Shown here: piece after piece, positions 17,844 through 25,906 of the stretch
Numbering within the stretch: the stretch's first letter is position 1
Layout of the letters: the number at the start of each line of letters is the position of its first letter
NCBI RefSeq assembly: GCF_019264485.1
Contig: NZ_JAHVAA010000007.1
Span: forward strand, 1-64,000
Length of the DNA stretch: 64,000 bases
Origin: Sediminibacterium sp.
Lineage (GTDB): Bacteria; Bacteroidota; Bacteroidia; Chitinophagales; Chitinophagaceae
Reading direction: 5' to 3'
Position numbers and translations under genes: made by a program
Notes under the pieces: model-generated
The model's database searches: none
The model's input: the letters and a program-made list of their open reading frames with translations, nothing else
What the model was told of the DNA's origin: nothing

Positions 17844-18983
17844 TTATCCGATTGCTGCGTTAATGTCGGCAATGAGGTCATCAATATCTTCAATACCTAC
17901 GCTTAACCTGATAAGACTATCGCTTAAACCATTCTTGATGCGTTCTTCACGGGGTATAGATGCATGAGTCATGGAAGCGGGATGGTTAATGAGTGATTCT
18001 ACGCCACCCAGACTTTCTGCCAGCGCAAATACTTTAGTGGATGATAATACCCTTCTGGCATTTTCTACGCTATCATCTTTCAAAGTGAAGCTCATCATAC
18101 CTCCAAAACCACGCATTTGTTTGCTGGCAACAGCATAACCCGGGTGATCGGTAAAGCCACACCAGTATACCTGACTCACTTTCGGATGATTACGTAAAAA
18201 GGCAGCCATCTTTTCTCCGTTTTCACAATGCCGCTGCATACGTACATGCAGTGTTTTGATACCTCTTAAAACCAGGAAGCAATCCATCGGCCCCGGTACG
18301 GCGCCACAGCTTTTCTGGATAAAGTATAATTTCTCTCTTAGTGTTGCATCATTCATTACCAGACAACCCTGTATTACATCGCTATGGCCACCTAAGTATT
18401 TGGTGGCAGAGTGCATTACAATATCTGCACCCAGATCGAGTGGGTTTTGCAGGTAAGGAGAGGCAAAAGTATTGTCTACACAAAGCAGGGCGCCGGCATT
18501 GTTTGCAATAGCAGCAACCGCTTTGATATCGGTAATATTCATCAGTGGATTGGTAGGTGTTTCAATCCAGATGAGTTTTGTTTGTGAAGAGATAACGGCT
18601 GAAATATTTTCTGGGTTAGTAGTGTCTACATACCTGAACCGGATACCAAATTTCTCAAACACTTTTGTGAAAAGCCGGTAAGTGCCACCATACATATCAT
18701 TTGCGGCAATTACTTCATCACCGGGTTCAAGGAGTTTGATCACCGCATCGGTAGCAGCTACACCGCTACTGAAGGCAAGACCAAATTTTCCATTTTCAAT
18801 CTGTGCATAAGCATCTTCCAGTGCTTTGCGGGTAGGGTTCTGGCTGCGGGCATATTCATACCCCTTGTTTACACCAGGTGCTTCCTGTACATAGGTGGAA
18901 GTCTGGTAAATAGGGGTCATAATTGCACCTGTAGACGGATCAGGCTCTGTGCCTGCATGAATGTATTTTGTGGCAAGTTTCAT
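17844..18983 (-). CDS. cystathionine gamma-synthase / gamma-lyase-type PLP enzyme
   Basis: 379 aa, Cys/Met metabolism PLP family. It carries the family signature around Lys195 (DIVMHSATKYLGGHSDVI), the Tyr and Arg of YEYARSQNPTR (residues 42-52) and FSSGVAATDAV for phosphate binding. These enzymes make cystathionine from O-activated homoserine and cysteine (MetB) or cleave it (MccB/CGL). The two activities cannot be separated by eye, although the N-terminus KLATKYIHAGTEPDPSTGAIMTPIYQTSTY is common to both. Neighbouring methionine aminotransferase fits a sulfur amino-acid role. Confidence 0.88.
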   Translation of the reverse strand: MKLATKYIHAGTEPDPSTGAIMTPIYQTSTYVQEAPGVNKGYEYARSQNPTRKALEDAYAQIENGKFGLAFSSGVAATDAVIKLLEPGDEVIAANDMYGGTYRLFTKVFEKFGIRFRYVDTTNPENISAVISSQTKLIWIETPTNPLMNITDIKAVAAIANNAGALLCVDNTFASPYLQNPLDLGADIVMHSATKYLGGHSDVIQGCLVMNDATLREKLYFIQKSCGAVPGPMDCFLVLRGIKTLHVRMQRHCENGEKMAAFLRNHPKVSQVYWCGFTDHPGYAVASKQMRGFGGMMSFTLKDDSVENARRVLSSTKVFALAESLGGVESLINHPASMTHASIPREERIKNGLSDSLIRLSVGIEDIDDLIADINAAIG

Positions 18984-18999
18984 CGTACTATGTTTAAAT

Positions 19000-19098
19000 C
19001 TCTCTGCAAAACCTCATTTATCTTATGTGCTCTGCGGTAGTCACCCTGCAAAGTAAGTAACCACTAAAGAACATGCGTTAGCAGCGTTTATGCAGGGA
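19000..19098. repeat. Family A palindrome, decayed copy
   Basis: Remnants of both arms: CTCTCTGCAAAACCTC, then CTCTGCGGTAGTCACC and, after a gap, AGCAGCGTTTATGCAGGG. Spacing and several bases are altered, so it would no longer fold well. Lies in the 5' region of the PLP enzyme gene. Confidence 0.6.
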
Positions 19099-19102
19099 GT
19101 AA

Positions 19103-19693
19103 TTAATTTCTTTTAGGCTTTGTTACAACATCTTCAATTACAGATATTGGTAATCCCGCTTTGAGGTCATCCCAGAGAATAACCAGTTGGGCGCCATTTT
19201 TTGTTTCTTCGAAAAAGATGGTAAAAGCTTCTGTGTTCTCCGCATTCCTGTTGATGTCAACATCTGTTCTCAACAAATCTTTTTTTGCATCATAACTGAA
19301 ATTGCCCCAGCAGAAATTATCCTTGTTCAGTATGAGGGTCCATTTTTTTTCTGTAGGAATACAATACAGGGTATACCTGCCTTTGGGGATGCTTCTGCCA
19401 TCGATCTTTACATTTTTAAAGAACTCTATTTCAGATGCTTCATTGGCACCCAGTCGCCATAATTCATTGTATTTAATGATTCCGCCAAAAATATCACGGC
19501 CACTTTTCAGGGGGCGACCATATATAACGCGGGCAACAGGTACATCCCTGACTTTACCGCTCATTTTGAGGATCGGATAATTGGCGGGCCAGTAGCTCAT
19601 GTCCATAGGCGATTTATCCAGATCGGTAGGTTTTTGTTGTGCAGACAGGCAAACAGCTATGAATAAAGAAATACCCAACAGTAAACACTTCAT
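19103..19693 (-). CDS. exported DUF2911-domain protein
   Basis: 196 aa with a signal peptide (MKCLLLGISLFIAVCLSAQQ). DUF2911 features: KVRDVPVARVIYGRPLKSGRDIFGG, YNELWRLGANEASEIEFFKNV, GRSIPKGRYTLYCIP and the aromatic WTLILNKDNFCWGNFSYD. The family is common in Bacteroidetes, predicted periplasmic, with no known function. Its -7 box (TATCTTTG, minus strand 19708-19715) lies just upstream of the ATG. Confidence 0.85.
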   Translation of the reverse strand: MKCLLLGISLFIAVCLSAQQKPTDLDKSPMDMSYWPANYPILKMSGKVRDVPVARVIYGRPLKSGRDIFGGIIKYNELWRLGANEASEIEFFKNVKIDGRSIPKGRYTLYCIPTEKKWTLILNKDNFCWGNFSYDAKKDLLRTDVDINRNAENTEAFTIFFEETKNGAQLVILWDDLKAGLPISVIEDVVTKPKRN

Positions 19694-19707
19694 GCAATAA
19701 TTTTTTA

Positions 19708-19715
19708 CAAAGATA
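19708..19715 (-). promoter_or_regulatory. -7 box of the DUF2911 gene
   Basis: Minus-strand TATCTTTG matches TAnnTTTG, 14 bp before the ATG at 19693, giving a very short leader. Confidence 0.5.
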
Positions 19716-19729
19716 ACAGCACTTGCTTT

Positions 19730-20314
19730 TCATCGTTCATTCAGCAAATCAAGGGCCAGTTTTTTAACATCGGAGAAAAACTCACCATAATGCTGTTTAA
19801 ACTGATCATAATGTACTTCAAATAAACGAAAAGCATCATTATCGGTGGAAAGATACGAGGCTCTTCTGGCAACGCCTTCAAAACTTCGCTCAATTCCCCA
19901 GGTAAAACGGTAATTATAGAGCCAGTTCTGTGTTTTCATATAGGGGAACAAACGAGCGAATTTTTCCGGGAAAAGATGGGTATATGGGTCGAGTAAACGA
20001 TAGGTTCTGGTAGAAAATTCCATCCATGTATCGGCGCTGTGTATGGATGTATCTGTGGCCAGAAAATGATCATAGACCACATCAACGAAAGCACCGGAAT
20101 AAGTTCCTACAGCAGGCTGCAGTAAAAGTTTTGCTTTTTTTGTGGCCGCATGCTGGTCGGTAAACACATCAATCATGCGATGTAAACGGATGCCTTTCTG
20201 TATACCCGCGGGGTAATCGTATTGCTTTTTGCCTTTTACAAAATCGCTGATCATATTACCCACCAGTATCTCGGGCTCATCAAACGACAGGTAAGCATGT
20301 GCCAGGTAATTCAT
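19730..20314 (-). CDS. acyl carrier protein phosphodiesterase-like protein (AcpH/DUF479)
   Basis: 194 aa. Starts MNYLAHAYLS and carries LVGNMISDFVKG, GIRLHRMIDVFTDQH and AFVDVVYDHFLA, the HD-like metal-binding pattern of AcpH, which removes the phosphopantetheine arm from acyl carrier protein. Its start overlaps the stop of the upstream SdpI-like gene by 4 bp, so they are co-translated, though a functional link is not obvious. Confidence 0.85.
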   Translation of the reverse strand: MNYLAHAYLSFDEPEILVGNMISDFVKGKKQYDYPAGIQKGIRLHRMIDVFTDQHAATKKAKLLLQPAVGTYSGAFVDVVYDHFLATDTSIHSADTWMEFSTRTYRLLDPYTHLFPEKFARLFPYMKTQNWLYNYRFTWGIERSFEGVARRASYLSTDNDAFRLFEVHYDQFKQHYGEFFSDVKKLALDLLNER

Positions 20315-20973
20315 GCTTTTTTATTCTTAAAGAACCGGTAAGAATAAATTGCCGGTATAATGACGATAATAAGTGTAATGGCCATAGTAATAAAAAAGGC
20401 GGTCATAAAGGGGAAAGCTATGGCAGATACAGCCATTAGTAAACCTGCAGGTATCCACAGCTTTGCTGCCAGTTGATGAGTTGCCGCCCAGTTTTCTTCG
20501 TCTTCCAGTGTCCAGGGTAAACGTAGACCGATAAAATAATTGGGTTTTATACTGCGCATGAAATAGCCCATTACAGCAATGAGTAAACCAACAGCGGGTA
20601 ATACAATTTTCTGTATACCAAAATTGCCGAAAGTTTTGCTCATCGATAATACGATACCCGTACTGATTAATGAGATAAACAGTACTACTATTATGGCAAT
20701 TGCTTTGTGTGTTTCTACAGAAACACCGGCTGATTTTTTAGGATCTATTTTATGAAGGTTACTCAATAATAAATAAACACCCAGGCCAACTACGAACAAA
20801 ATACTTACATGTACCCATATGGAAGATTTAGCCCCAAACTTATCTGCTATTCCTTCCGCATTAAAGTGAACAGGAATGGTTTCGGGTAATCCACTATAAA
20901 GGATGGCCGTAATAATGGCCGGGATGAAGAGGAGTGCAATAGCCAGCAGCGGCGATGTAAAAAAACGTCTCAT
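20311..20973 (-). CDS. SdpI/DUF1648-family membrane protein
   Basis: 220 aa, about six membrane segments. N-terminal DUF1648 pattern (YSGLPETIPVHFNAEGIADKFGAKSSI) is followed by an SdpI-like C-terminal part (SIKPNYFIGLRLPWTLEDEENWAATHQLAAKLW). In Bacillus SdpI gives immunity to the SdpC toxin and senses it; elsewhere the role is unknown and no toxin gene is seen here. A TATCTTTA box lies about 20 bp upstream of the start. Confidence 0.82.
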   Translation of the reverse strand: MRRFFTSPLLAIALLFIPAIITAILYSGLPETIPVHFNAEGIADKFGAKSSIWVHVSILFVVGLGVYLLLSNLHKIDPKKSAGVSVETHKAIAIIVVLFISLISTGIVLSMSKTFGNFGIQKIVLPAVGLLIAVMGYFMRSIKPNYFIGLRLPWTLEDEENWAATHQLAAKLWIPAGLLMAVSAIAFPFMTAFFITMAITLIIVIIPAIYSYRFFKNKKA

Positions 20974-21219
20974 GTGTACGATTTTCTTAAAGATACAACA
21001 GCCTTTTCAACTAAGCTACAGTTCTTACCACTGCTAAAAATTAACCACACCATAACTGCTTTTATGTTTTTCTTATGAATTCTTTTGTAATGCAGTGCTG
21101 TATTGTGTTTGAGCCAATTATTAACGATCCTTAACATAGGAATTAACGCCACTCATACAACTCTAACCATACCCGCTTTCACTTAGTCACAATTACCCTG
21201 TGACCGATATACATCTGCT

Positions 21220-21227
21220 TAGCTTTG
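21220..21227 (+). promoter_or_regulatory. -7 box of the exported PepSY-like gene
   Basis: TAGCTTTG matches TAnnTTTG, 54 bp before the ATG at 21282. Confidence 0.45.
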
Positions 21228-21281
21228 GTTTGTCATTGGGAAATAAAAAACTCAACATATCATCATTTAAAAAAAACAATC

Positions 21282-21719
21282 ATGAAAAAGTTTATCCTTG
21301 CCACACTCATCACTGTTACTATCGGTAGCAGTGTGTTAGCAGCCGATGTAAGTAAAGTAAGTTTCCGCGTACTCAATGCATTTGAGACACAATTTGCCGG
21401 AGCAACAGATGTTAACTGGACGGTTACCGCCGATTACACCAAGGTGAAATTTACAATGGAGGGCGAAAAAGTAGAAGCGTTCTTCAGCAGTAACGGAGAT
21501 GTAATTGGTACTTCCAGAAAAACAGAATTCAAGCGCCTTCCTTTATCTGCCATCCAGAAGATTAAAAAAGTGTATGCTAAGTACCAGGTAACAGAAACCA
21601 TTGAGTTTGAACTGAACGGCGAAAGAAAATATTATGTATCTGTAGAAAGTGAAACAGACAGAAAAATCCTGGAAGTTTCTTTTTACGGACAGGTAAGCGT
21701 ATTCGATAAGAATAACTAA
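21282..21719 (+). CDS. exported hypothetical protein, PepSY-like
   Basis: 145 aa starting at 21282, where a signal peptide begins (MKKFILATLITVTIGSSVLAAD); the longer frame from 21225 has no signal character. The mature part (VLNAFETQFAGATDVNWTVTADYTKVKFTMEGEKVEAFFSSNGDVIGTSR) resembles the putative beta-lactamase-inhibitor-like PepSY proteins common in Bacteroidetes: FxxxFxxAxxVxW, then a strand pattern with DG and GxxI. Function unknown, predicted periplasmic. Confidence 0.7.
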   Translation: MKKFILATLITVTIGSSVLAADVSKVSFRVLNAFETQFAGATDVNWTVTADYTKVKFTMEGEKVEAFFSSNGDVIGTSRKTEFKRLPLSAIQKIKKVYAKYQVTETIEFELNGERKYYVSVESETDRKILEVSFYGQVSVFDKNN

Positions 21720-21739
21720 GTTGGTGTTTGGTTAATCTG

Positions 21740-21772
21740 AAAAGCCCCAGGTAATGATTACCGGGGCTTTTT
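21740..21772. terminator. Bidirectional terminator
   Basis: AAAAGCCCC (21740-21748), inner GGTAATGATTACC, GGGGCTTTTT (21763-21772). A-run on one side and T-run on the other, between convergent genes ending at 21719 (+) and 21758 (-); it overlaps the last codons of the deacetylase gene. Confidence 0.9.
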
Positions 21773-22537
21773 GTTGATATAATTATGTATGGAGATAAAC
21801 TCGCCTTCTTTTTGTAAATACTGTATAGTTCTGTTGAGGCGCTCCAGTAATTGATCAATACACCATCTGCGCGTAAACATGGGTAATTGATAATGATTGA
21901 TGTCTGTAAATTCCCACGGATGAAAATAGAGACAGAGATAGCCGTCTTTTTTAAGTGTTTGCAGGGCCAGGTATTTAAAAACCTGCCATGGCATATTTTT
22001 AAAACTGAGCCAGAAAAGTGGTATCCTTAAATTGGGAGAAACGGATGCAGGTATTCTGTATATGCCCGATTCGGAGTAGACGGTTCTGGGCAGATGAAGA
22101 TTATTATACCTGCCGGGTAACCAGGTTGGGTTAACAGATGAATCGTATTGGTAACCCGCTTTTTTTACCTCATCCATGTCTACTGTCCTCATTCTTGGCA
22201 TTCTTAACCCGTAAACTGGGTGGCCTGTAATTTCTTCCAGTCTCTGTTTGGATAGTTGAAGGTCTTCATTTGCAAAACTCGAATGGTAATAGGTATGTGA
22301 TGCAACTTCGTGTTGTATAGAAAGTTCCTTAACAGCTTGCGGAAAATGGTCAGCAAAATTTGCCGTGGTAAATAAGGTGGATTGAATATTGCGATCTGCT
22401 AAAATGGGAGAAATACTGTCTAAACCTTTTTTGCCAATGCTCAATTGCTCTTCTTTTGAAATCTGATAACCATATTCCAGTGGCATATCAAATTCTTCCA
22501 CATCAAAACTCAATAATATAAATCGCTCTGTGCTCAT
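21758..22537 (-). CDS. polysaccharide deacetylase-family (CE4/NodB-like) protein
   Basis: 259 aa, no signal peptide, so cytoplasmic. Motifs: LLSFDVEEFDM (catalytic and metal Asp), EVASHTYYHSS (HxxxH metal site), GLRMPRMRTVD (RxP) and CLYFHPWEF (catalytic His region). Its start overlaps the upstream GT2 gene by 4 bp. In the context of a polyprenyl-phosphate glycosyltransferase and a membrane glycosyltransferase, the likely substrate is a lipid-linked N-acyl sugar, as with NaxD or ArnD, rather than a polymer. That role is inference. Confidence 0.82.
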   Translation of the reverse strand: MSTERFILLSFDVEEFDMPLEYGYQISKEEQLSIGKKGLDSISPILADRNIQSTLFTTANFADHFPQAVKELSIQHEVASHTYYHSSFANEDLQLSKQRLEEITGHPVYGLRMPRMRTVDMDEVKKAGYQYDSSVNPTWLPGRYNNLHLPRTVYSESGIYRIPASVSPNLRIPLFWLSFKNMPWQVFKYLALQTLKKDGYLCLYFHPWEFTDINHYQLPMFTRRWCIDQLLERLNRTIQYLQKEGEFISIHNYINKKPR

Positions 22538-23469
22538 AAATTCGATTCACGGATGATATAGTGAGGCCGGTTTTTACTTTGCATAAATAATTTTCCCAGA
22601 TAAAGACCAATAATACCTAAAATCATGAGCTGAAGCCCACCAAAAAATGCGATGGTAGCTATGAGGGAAGTCCAGCCCGATATGGTTTTCTCAAAAAAAT
22701 AGCTATAAATGATATAAGGAATATAGAGCAGCGATAACATAGAGAATGCAAAACCGAGGTAGGCGGCTATGTACAGAGGTTTGGTACTGAAGGATGTAAT
22801 ACCCTGTAGTGCAAAACGGATCATTCTTTTGATGGTGTATTTCGATTCACCATTGCTTCTGCTACCTGCTGTATATTCAATAGCTACCTGACTGAATCCG
22901 ACCCATTTCGATAAACCCCTTAAAAAAAGATCGCCTTCATTAAAATTCTTGAATACGGGAACTACTTTTTTATCGAGTAACCTGAAATCTGCTGCACCTG
23001 TATCGAGTTCAATGTCTGATACTTTGTTGAGTAACTTATAAAAAAGACTGGAGGTTTTCTTTTTCAGGAGCGATATTCCTTTATCATCTTTCCGGATCGT
23101 ATATACCACATCGTAGCCCTTTTCCCAGTTTTGCAACATCAGGGGTATGAGTTCGGGAGGGTGTTGCAAATCGCCATCCATCATAATTACTGCATCGGTA
23201 TTTTCATCAACAGTATCAATTCCGGCTTTTAGTGCATTCTGGTGACCAAAATTTCTGGAAAGGCCAATATAAAAAACCTGTTCATCCGATGCCGCTGTTG
23301 TTTTTAAAACCGCAAGTGTATTATCTGTACTGCCATCATCAATAAATGTAATGGAGTATGTATAAGGTACGGTTTGCATGATGTTTTTAACAGCATGGGT
23401 CACTGCAGGAATATTCTTCTCCTCATTACAAACCGGAATGACGATACAAATTTTCTTTTTCATATTCAT
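22534..23469 (-). CDS. GT2 family polyprenyl-phosphate glycosyltransferase (DPM1/GtrB/ArnC-like)
   Basis: About 311 aa. GT-A motifs: ICIVIPVCNEEKNIPAV, IDDGSTDNTLAVL, GLSRNFGHQNALKAG, VIMMDGDLQHPPELIP and the DTGAADFRLLDKKV loop. Two C-terminal membrane helices (LYIAAYLGFAFSMLSLLYIPYIIYSYF and a second about residues 270-295) place it at the membrane. Members move a sugar from a nucleotide to undecaprenyl or dolichyl phosphate. I chose the start in MNMKKKICIVIP; a longer frame from 23490 has no support. It overlaps the upstream gene by about 40 bp. Confidence 0.85.
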   Translation of the reverse strand: MNMKKKICIVIPVCNEEKNIPAVTHAVKNIMQTVPYTYSITFIDDGSTDNTLAVLKTTAASDEQVFYIGLSRNFGHQNALKAGIDTVDENTDAVIMMDGDLQHPPELIPLMLQNWEKGYDVVYTIRKDDKGISLLKKKTSSLFYKLLNKVSDIELDTGAADFRLLDKKVVPVFKNFNEGDLFLRGLSKWVGFSQVAIEYTAGSRSNGESKYTIKRMIRFALQGITSFSTKPLYIAAYLGFAFSMLSLLYIPYIIYSYFFEKTISGWTSLIATIAFFGGLQLMILGIIGLYLGKLFMQSKNRPHYIIRESNL

Positions 23470-24652
23470 TGGTTGTTTGGGGTAAAGCATATTTTCCTCT
23501 TATCAGCTCTTTGATCATAATAAGCCAGATGATAAAACAGGGCAGTGCTTTCATGGAATACTTTATAAAAAAGCCATCTCTTATTGTTCTTGGAAATAGA
23601 TCGGTTGGAGATAATATGGTGAACAAAAACAGAAAGAGTAGTAATAATACCTGCCTACTGTTTAATGGTAAATGAATGGCGAACCAGACAGCAATACCAG
23701 CTACAGCTATTATATATGTGGGCGATTCTGCGGATGAGCTGAATATTACTACAGCTACAAGGAGCATACAATAATAGGTAAGGGTGAATTTTTTTTCAGC
23801 GAACTGTTTATACCTGAGTAAAGGGAATAATAATAAGAGCGCTGCAGGAATAGTTATGAAATAATTGGGAAGGTTCTTCATATCAAATACTCTCCTGATC
23901 ATTCCTCCTGCCGAAATATCCTGCATACCCGAAGCAACAGAAATATCTATATTGGTTTCATTCTTTTCTATTAAAGAATGAAACCAGTCTGTATACGACT
24001 GTATAATAAAATCGGGTGAGGAGATGAGCATGGGTAATGCAACCAGTAAAATCAGCCAGCCGATGAATGAAAACACAAATAGTTTTTTCTTGTCTGTAAA
24101 CAGGAAAAGAACCAATCCCGCCACACTGTACAGTTTAATAAGAAAACCCGCTGCAATTAAAAAAGTTGCCGGTACAATCTTATTATCTCTTACATATGTA
24201 TAGGCCAGTAACATTGATCCTGCCAGCATGGGGTTAAACTGAACACTATGTGTTGCTGTCATTTGTTCGATACAACAAATCAGCAGAACAGTATAAAACT
24301 GGGTAGTTGAAAGGTTCAGTTGTTTAAGTGCATAAAACAATACCCATGCATTTGCCAGACACCATAACAAACATCCTGCAGCAACCGGGAGCCAGGTAAA
24401 AGGGGCAATCAGTATACTGAATAAGGGGCCATAGTGGTTACTGTCTGCATAGTCAGAAGGGTAGCTGAGGTATAAGTTTACCTGTTGAAGGGTGTGTTCG
24501 TATACACCGCGGTAGATGAGGAAATTGTTGATTTCACCATATCCCCTGCTTATTTCAAGCAGGGCGGCAAGCAGGGTTGCAGTAAACCATACTACAACGG
24601 GCAGGCCAATGGTAAACCTGCCGATGGTTTTTTCGGAGTAGAGAATCTTCAT
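23426..24652 (-). CDS. GT87-like (DUF2029) polytopic glycosyltransferase
   Basis: 408 aa with about ten membrane segments. The large first loop (GYGEINNFLIYRGVYEHTLQQVNLYLSYPSDYADSNHYGPLF) with YLSYP and HYGPLFSI resembles GT87/mannosyltransferase-like GT-C enzymes, in which acidic residues after helix 1 are catalytic. By family it uses polyprenyl-phosphate sugars on the outer face of the inner membrane. First gene of a three-gene operon with the GT2 and deacetylase genes. Confidence 0.75.
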   Translation of the reverse strand: MKILYSEKTIGRFTIGLPVVVWFTATLLAALLEISRGYGEINNFLIYRGVYEHTLQQVNLYLSYPSDYADSNHYGPLFSILIAPFTWLPVAAGCLLWCLANAWVLFYALKQLNLSTTQFYTVLLICCIEQMTATHSVQFNPMLAGSMLLAYTYVRDNKIVPATFLIAAGFLIKLYSVAGLVLFLFTDKKKLFVFSFIGWLILLVALPMLISSPDFIIQSYTDWFHSLIEKNETNIDISVASGMQDISAGGMIRRVFDMKNLPNYFITIPAALLLLFPLLRYKQFAEKKFTLTYYCMLLVAVVIFSSSAESPTYIIAVAGIAVWFAIHLPLNSRQVLLLLFLFLFTILSPTDLFPRTIRDGFFIKYSMKALPCFIIWLIMIKELIRGKYALPQTTNEYEKENLYRHSGL

Positions 24653-24814
24653 GCGGGGACTACAAGGATATTAAGATTTTGCTATAATTCGGGATTAGAA
24701 TGAGATTAGAAATTGATCGTAAACATTTGAAAATCTTGCATATATGTTCAGAAAAGCTTGTTTTTAAAAGAATATATGTGTTATCCTGAATAGGATGGAA
24801 TGGCTCAAAAAAAT

Positions 24815-24822
24815 TACCTTTG
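24815..24822 (+). promoter_or_regulatory. -7 box of the deoxyhypusine-synthase-like gene
   Basis: TACCTTTG matches the TAnnTTTG consensus, 20 bp before the ATG at 24843. It supports the shorter start, since the longer frame from 24795 would begin upstream of this box. Confidence 0.55.
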
Positions 24823-24842
24823 CAGCCTTTAATAGAACCATT

Positions 24843-25817
24843 ATGAACAAAGGCCCCGTTTCTCAGTTTATTCAACACCATTACCGCCATTTTAATGCGG
24901 CTGCTTTGGTAGATGCTGCCAAAGGTTATGAAACCCATTTGCTGGAAGGCGGTAAAATGCTGGTAAGTCTTGCCGGTGCCATGAGTACGGCTGAGCTTGG
25001 TATCAGTCTGGCAGAAATGATTCGCCAGGATAAGGTTGCCATCATTAGTTGCACCGGTGCCAACCTGGAAGAAGATGTAATGAACCTGGTGGCGCACAGT
25101 CATTATAAAAGAGTACCCAACTACCGCGATCTTACACCGCAGGATGAGTGGGATCTGCTGGAGAACCATTATAACCGAGTTACAGATACATGTATACCAG
25201 AGGAAGAAGCATTCCGTCGTTTGCAGAAACACCTGGTAAAACAATGGAAAGAAGCGGAAGCCAGGGGGGAAAGATATTTTCCGCATGAATTTTTATATAA
25301 AACTGTTCTCAGTGGTGAGCTGAAGCAGTATTATGAGATCGATCCAAAAAACAGCTGGATCGTTGCAGCGGCAGAGAAAAATCTGCCCATTGTTGTTCCG
25401 GGATGGGAAGACAGTACTACCGGTAATATCTTCGCGAGCTATGTAATCAAGAATGAACTGAAAGCCAGTACCGTAAAAAATGGTATTGAATATATGGTGT
25501 GGCTGGCCGACTGGTATCGGGAGAACAGCGGCGGAAAAGGTGTTGGGTTCTTCCAGATAGGCGGAGGTATTGCTGGCGATTTCCCGATTTGTGTGGTGCC
25601 AATGATGTACCAGGATTTAGAATGGCATGATGTTCCTTTCTGGAGTTATTTCTGCCAGATCAGTGATTCTACCACTTCTTATGGTTCCTATTCAGGTGCC
25701 GTTCCGAATGAAAAAATTACCTGGGGTAAACTCGATATCAATACGCCTAAATATATTGTGGAGAGTGATGCTACAATTGTAGTACCATTGATTTTTGCGT
25801 ACTTATTAGGATGGTAA
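24843..25817 (+). CDS. deoxyhypusine synthase-family protein
   Basis: 324 aa. The fold motifs of deoxyhypusine synthase are visible: LAGAMSTAELG (48-58 region), CTGANLEEDVMNLVAH (NAD site), GWEDSTTGN, FFQIGGGIAGDFPICVVPMM, and TWGKLD with Lys296 at the place of the catalytic lysine that forms the enzyme-imine. In eukaryotes and archaea the enzyme modifies eIF5A/aIF5A with spermidine; bacteria have no such substrate, and characterised bacterial relatives make homospermidine or related polyamines. A polyamine role here is inference. Confidence 0.88.
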   Translation: MNKGPVSQFIQHHYRHFNAAALVDAAKGYETHLLEGGKMLVSLAGAMSTAELGISLAEMIRQDKVAIISCTGANLEEDVMNLVAHSHYKRVPNYRDLTPQDEWDLLENHYNRVTDTCIPEEEAFRRLQKHLVKQWKEAEARGERYFPHEFLYKTVLSGELKQYYEIDPKNSWIVAAAEKNLPIVVPGWEDSTTGNIFASYVIKNELKASTVKNGIEYMVWLADWYRENSGGKGVGFFQIGGGIAGDFPICVVPMMYQDLEWHDVPFWSYFCQISDSTTSYGSYSGAVPNEKITWGKLDINTPKYIVESDATIVVPLIFAYLLGW

Positions 25818-25835
25818 CAGAGGTTAGGAAGAGAG

Positions 25836-25896
25836 AAATTAAAAAGTCAAAAGTCAAAAAAGGAGTATTCTTTTTTGACTTTTGACTTTTTAATTT
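25836..25896. terminator. Long bidirectional hairpin (26-bp perfect arms)
   Basis: Perfect inverted repeat 25836-25861 / 25871-25896 with a 9-base loop, built from tandem AAAAGTC words (AAAAGTCAAAAGTCAAAAAA and complement). A-rich on one side and T-rich on the other, between convergent genes ending at 25817 (+) and 25907 (-), so it should end transcripts from both sides. Confidence 0.85.
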
Positions 25897-25906
25897 TGAA
25901 TTTATT

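Noticed and set aside
20311..20973. SdpI-like protein as part of a toxin-immunity system
   Set aside because: No SdpC-like toxin or SdpR-like regulator is adjacent; the neighbour is an ACP phosphodiesterase gene.
24660..25286. 208-codon frame on the - strand over the deoxyhypusine synthase gene
   Set aside because: Antisense shadow of a clearly conserved enzyme; no recognisable domain.
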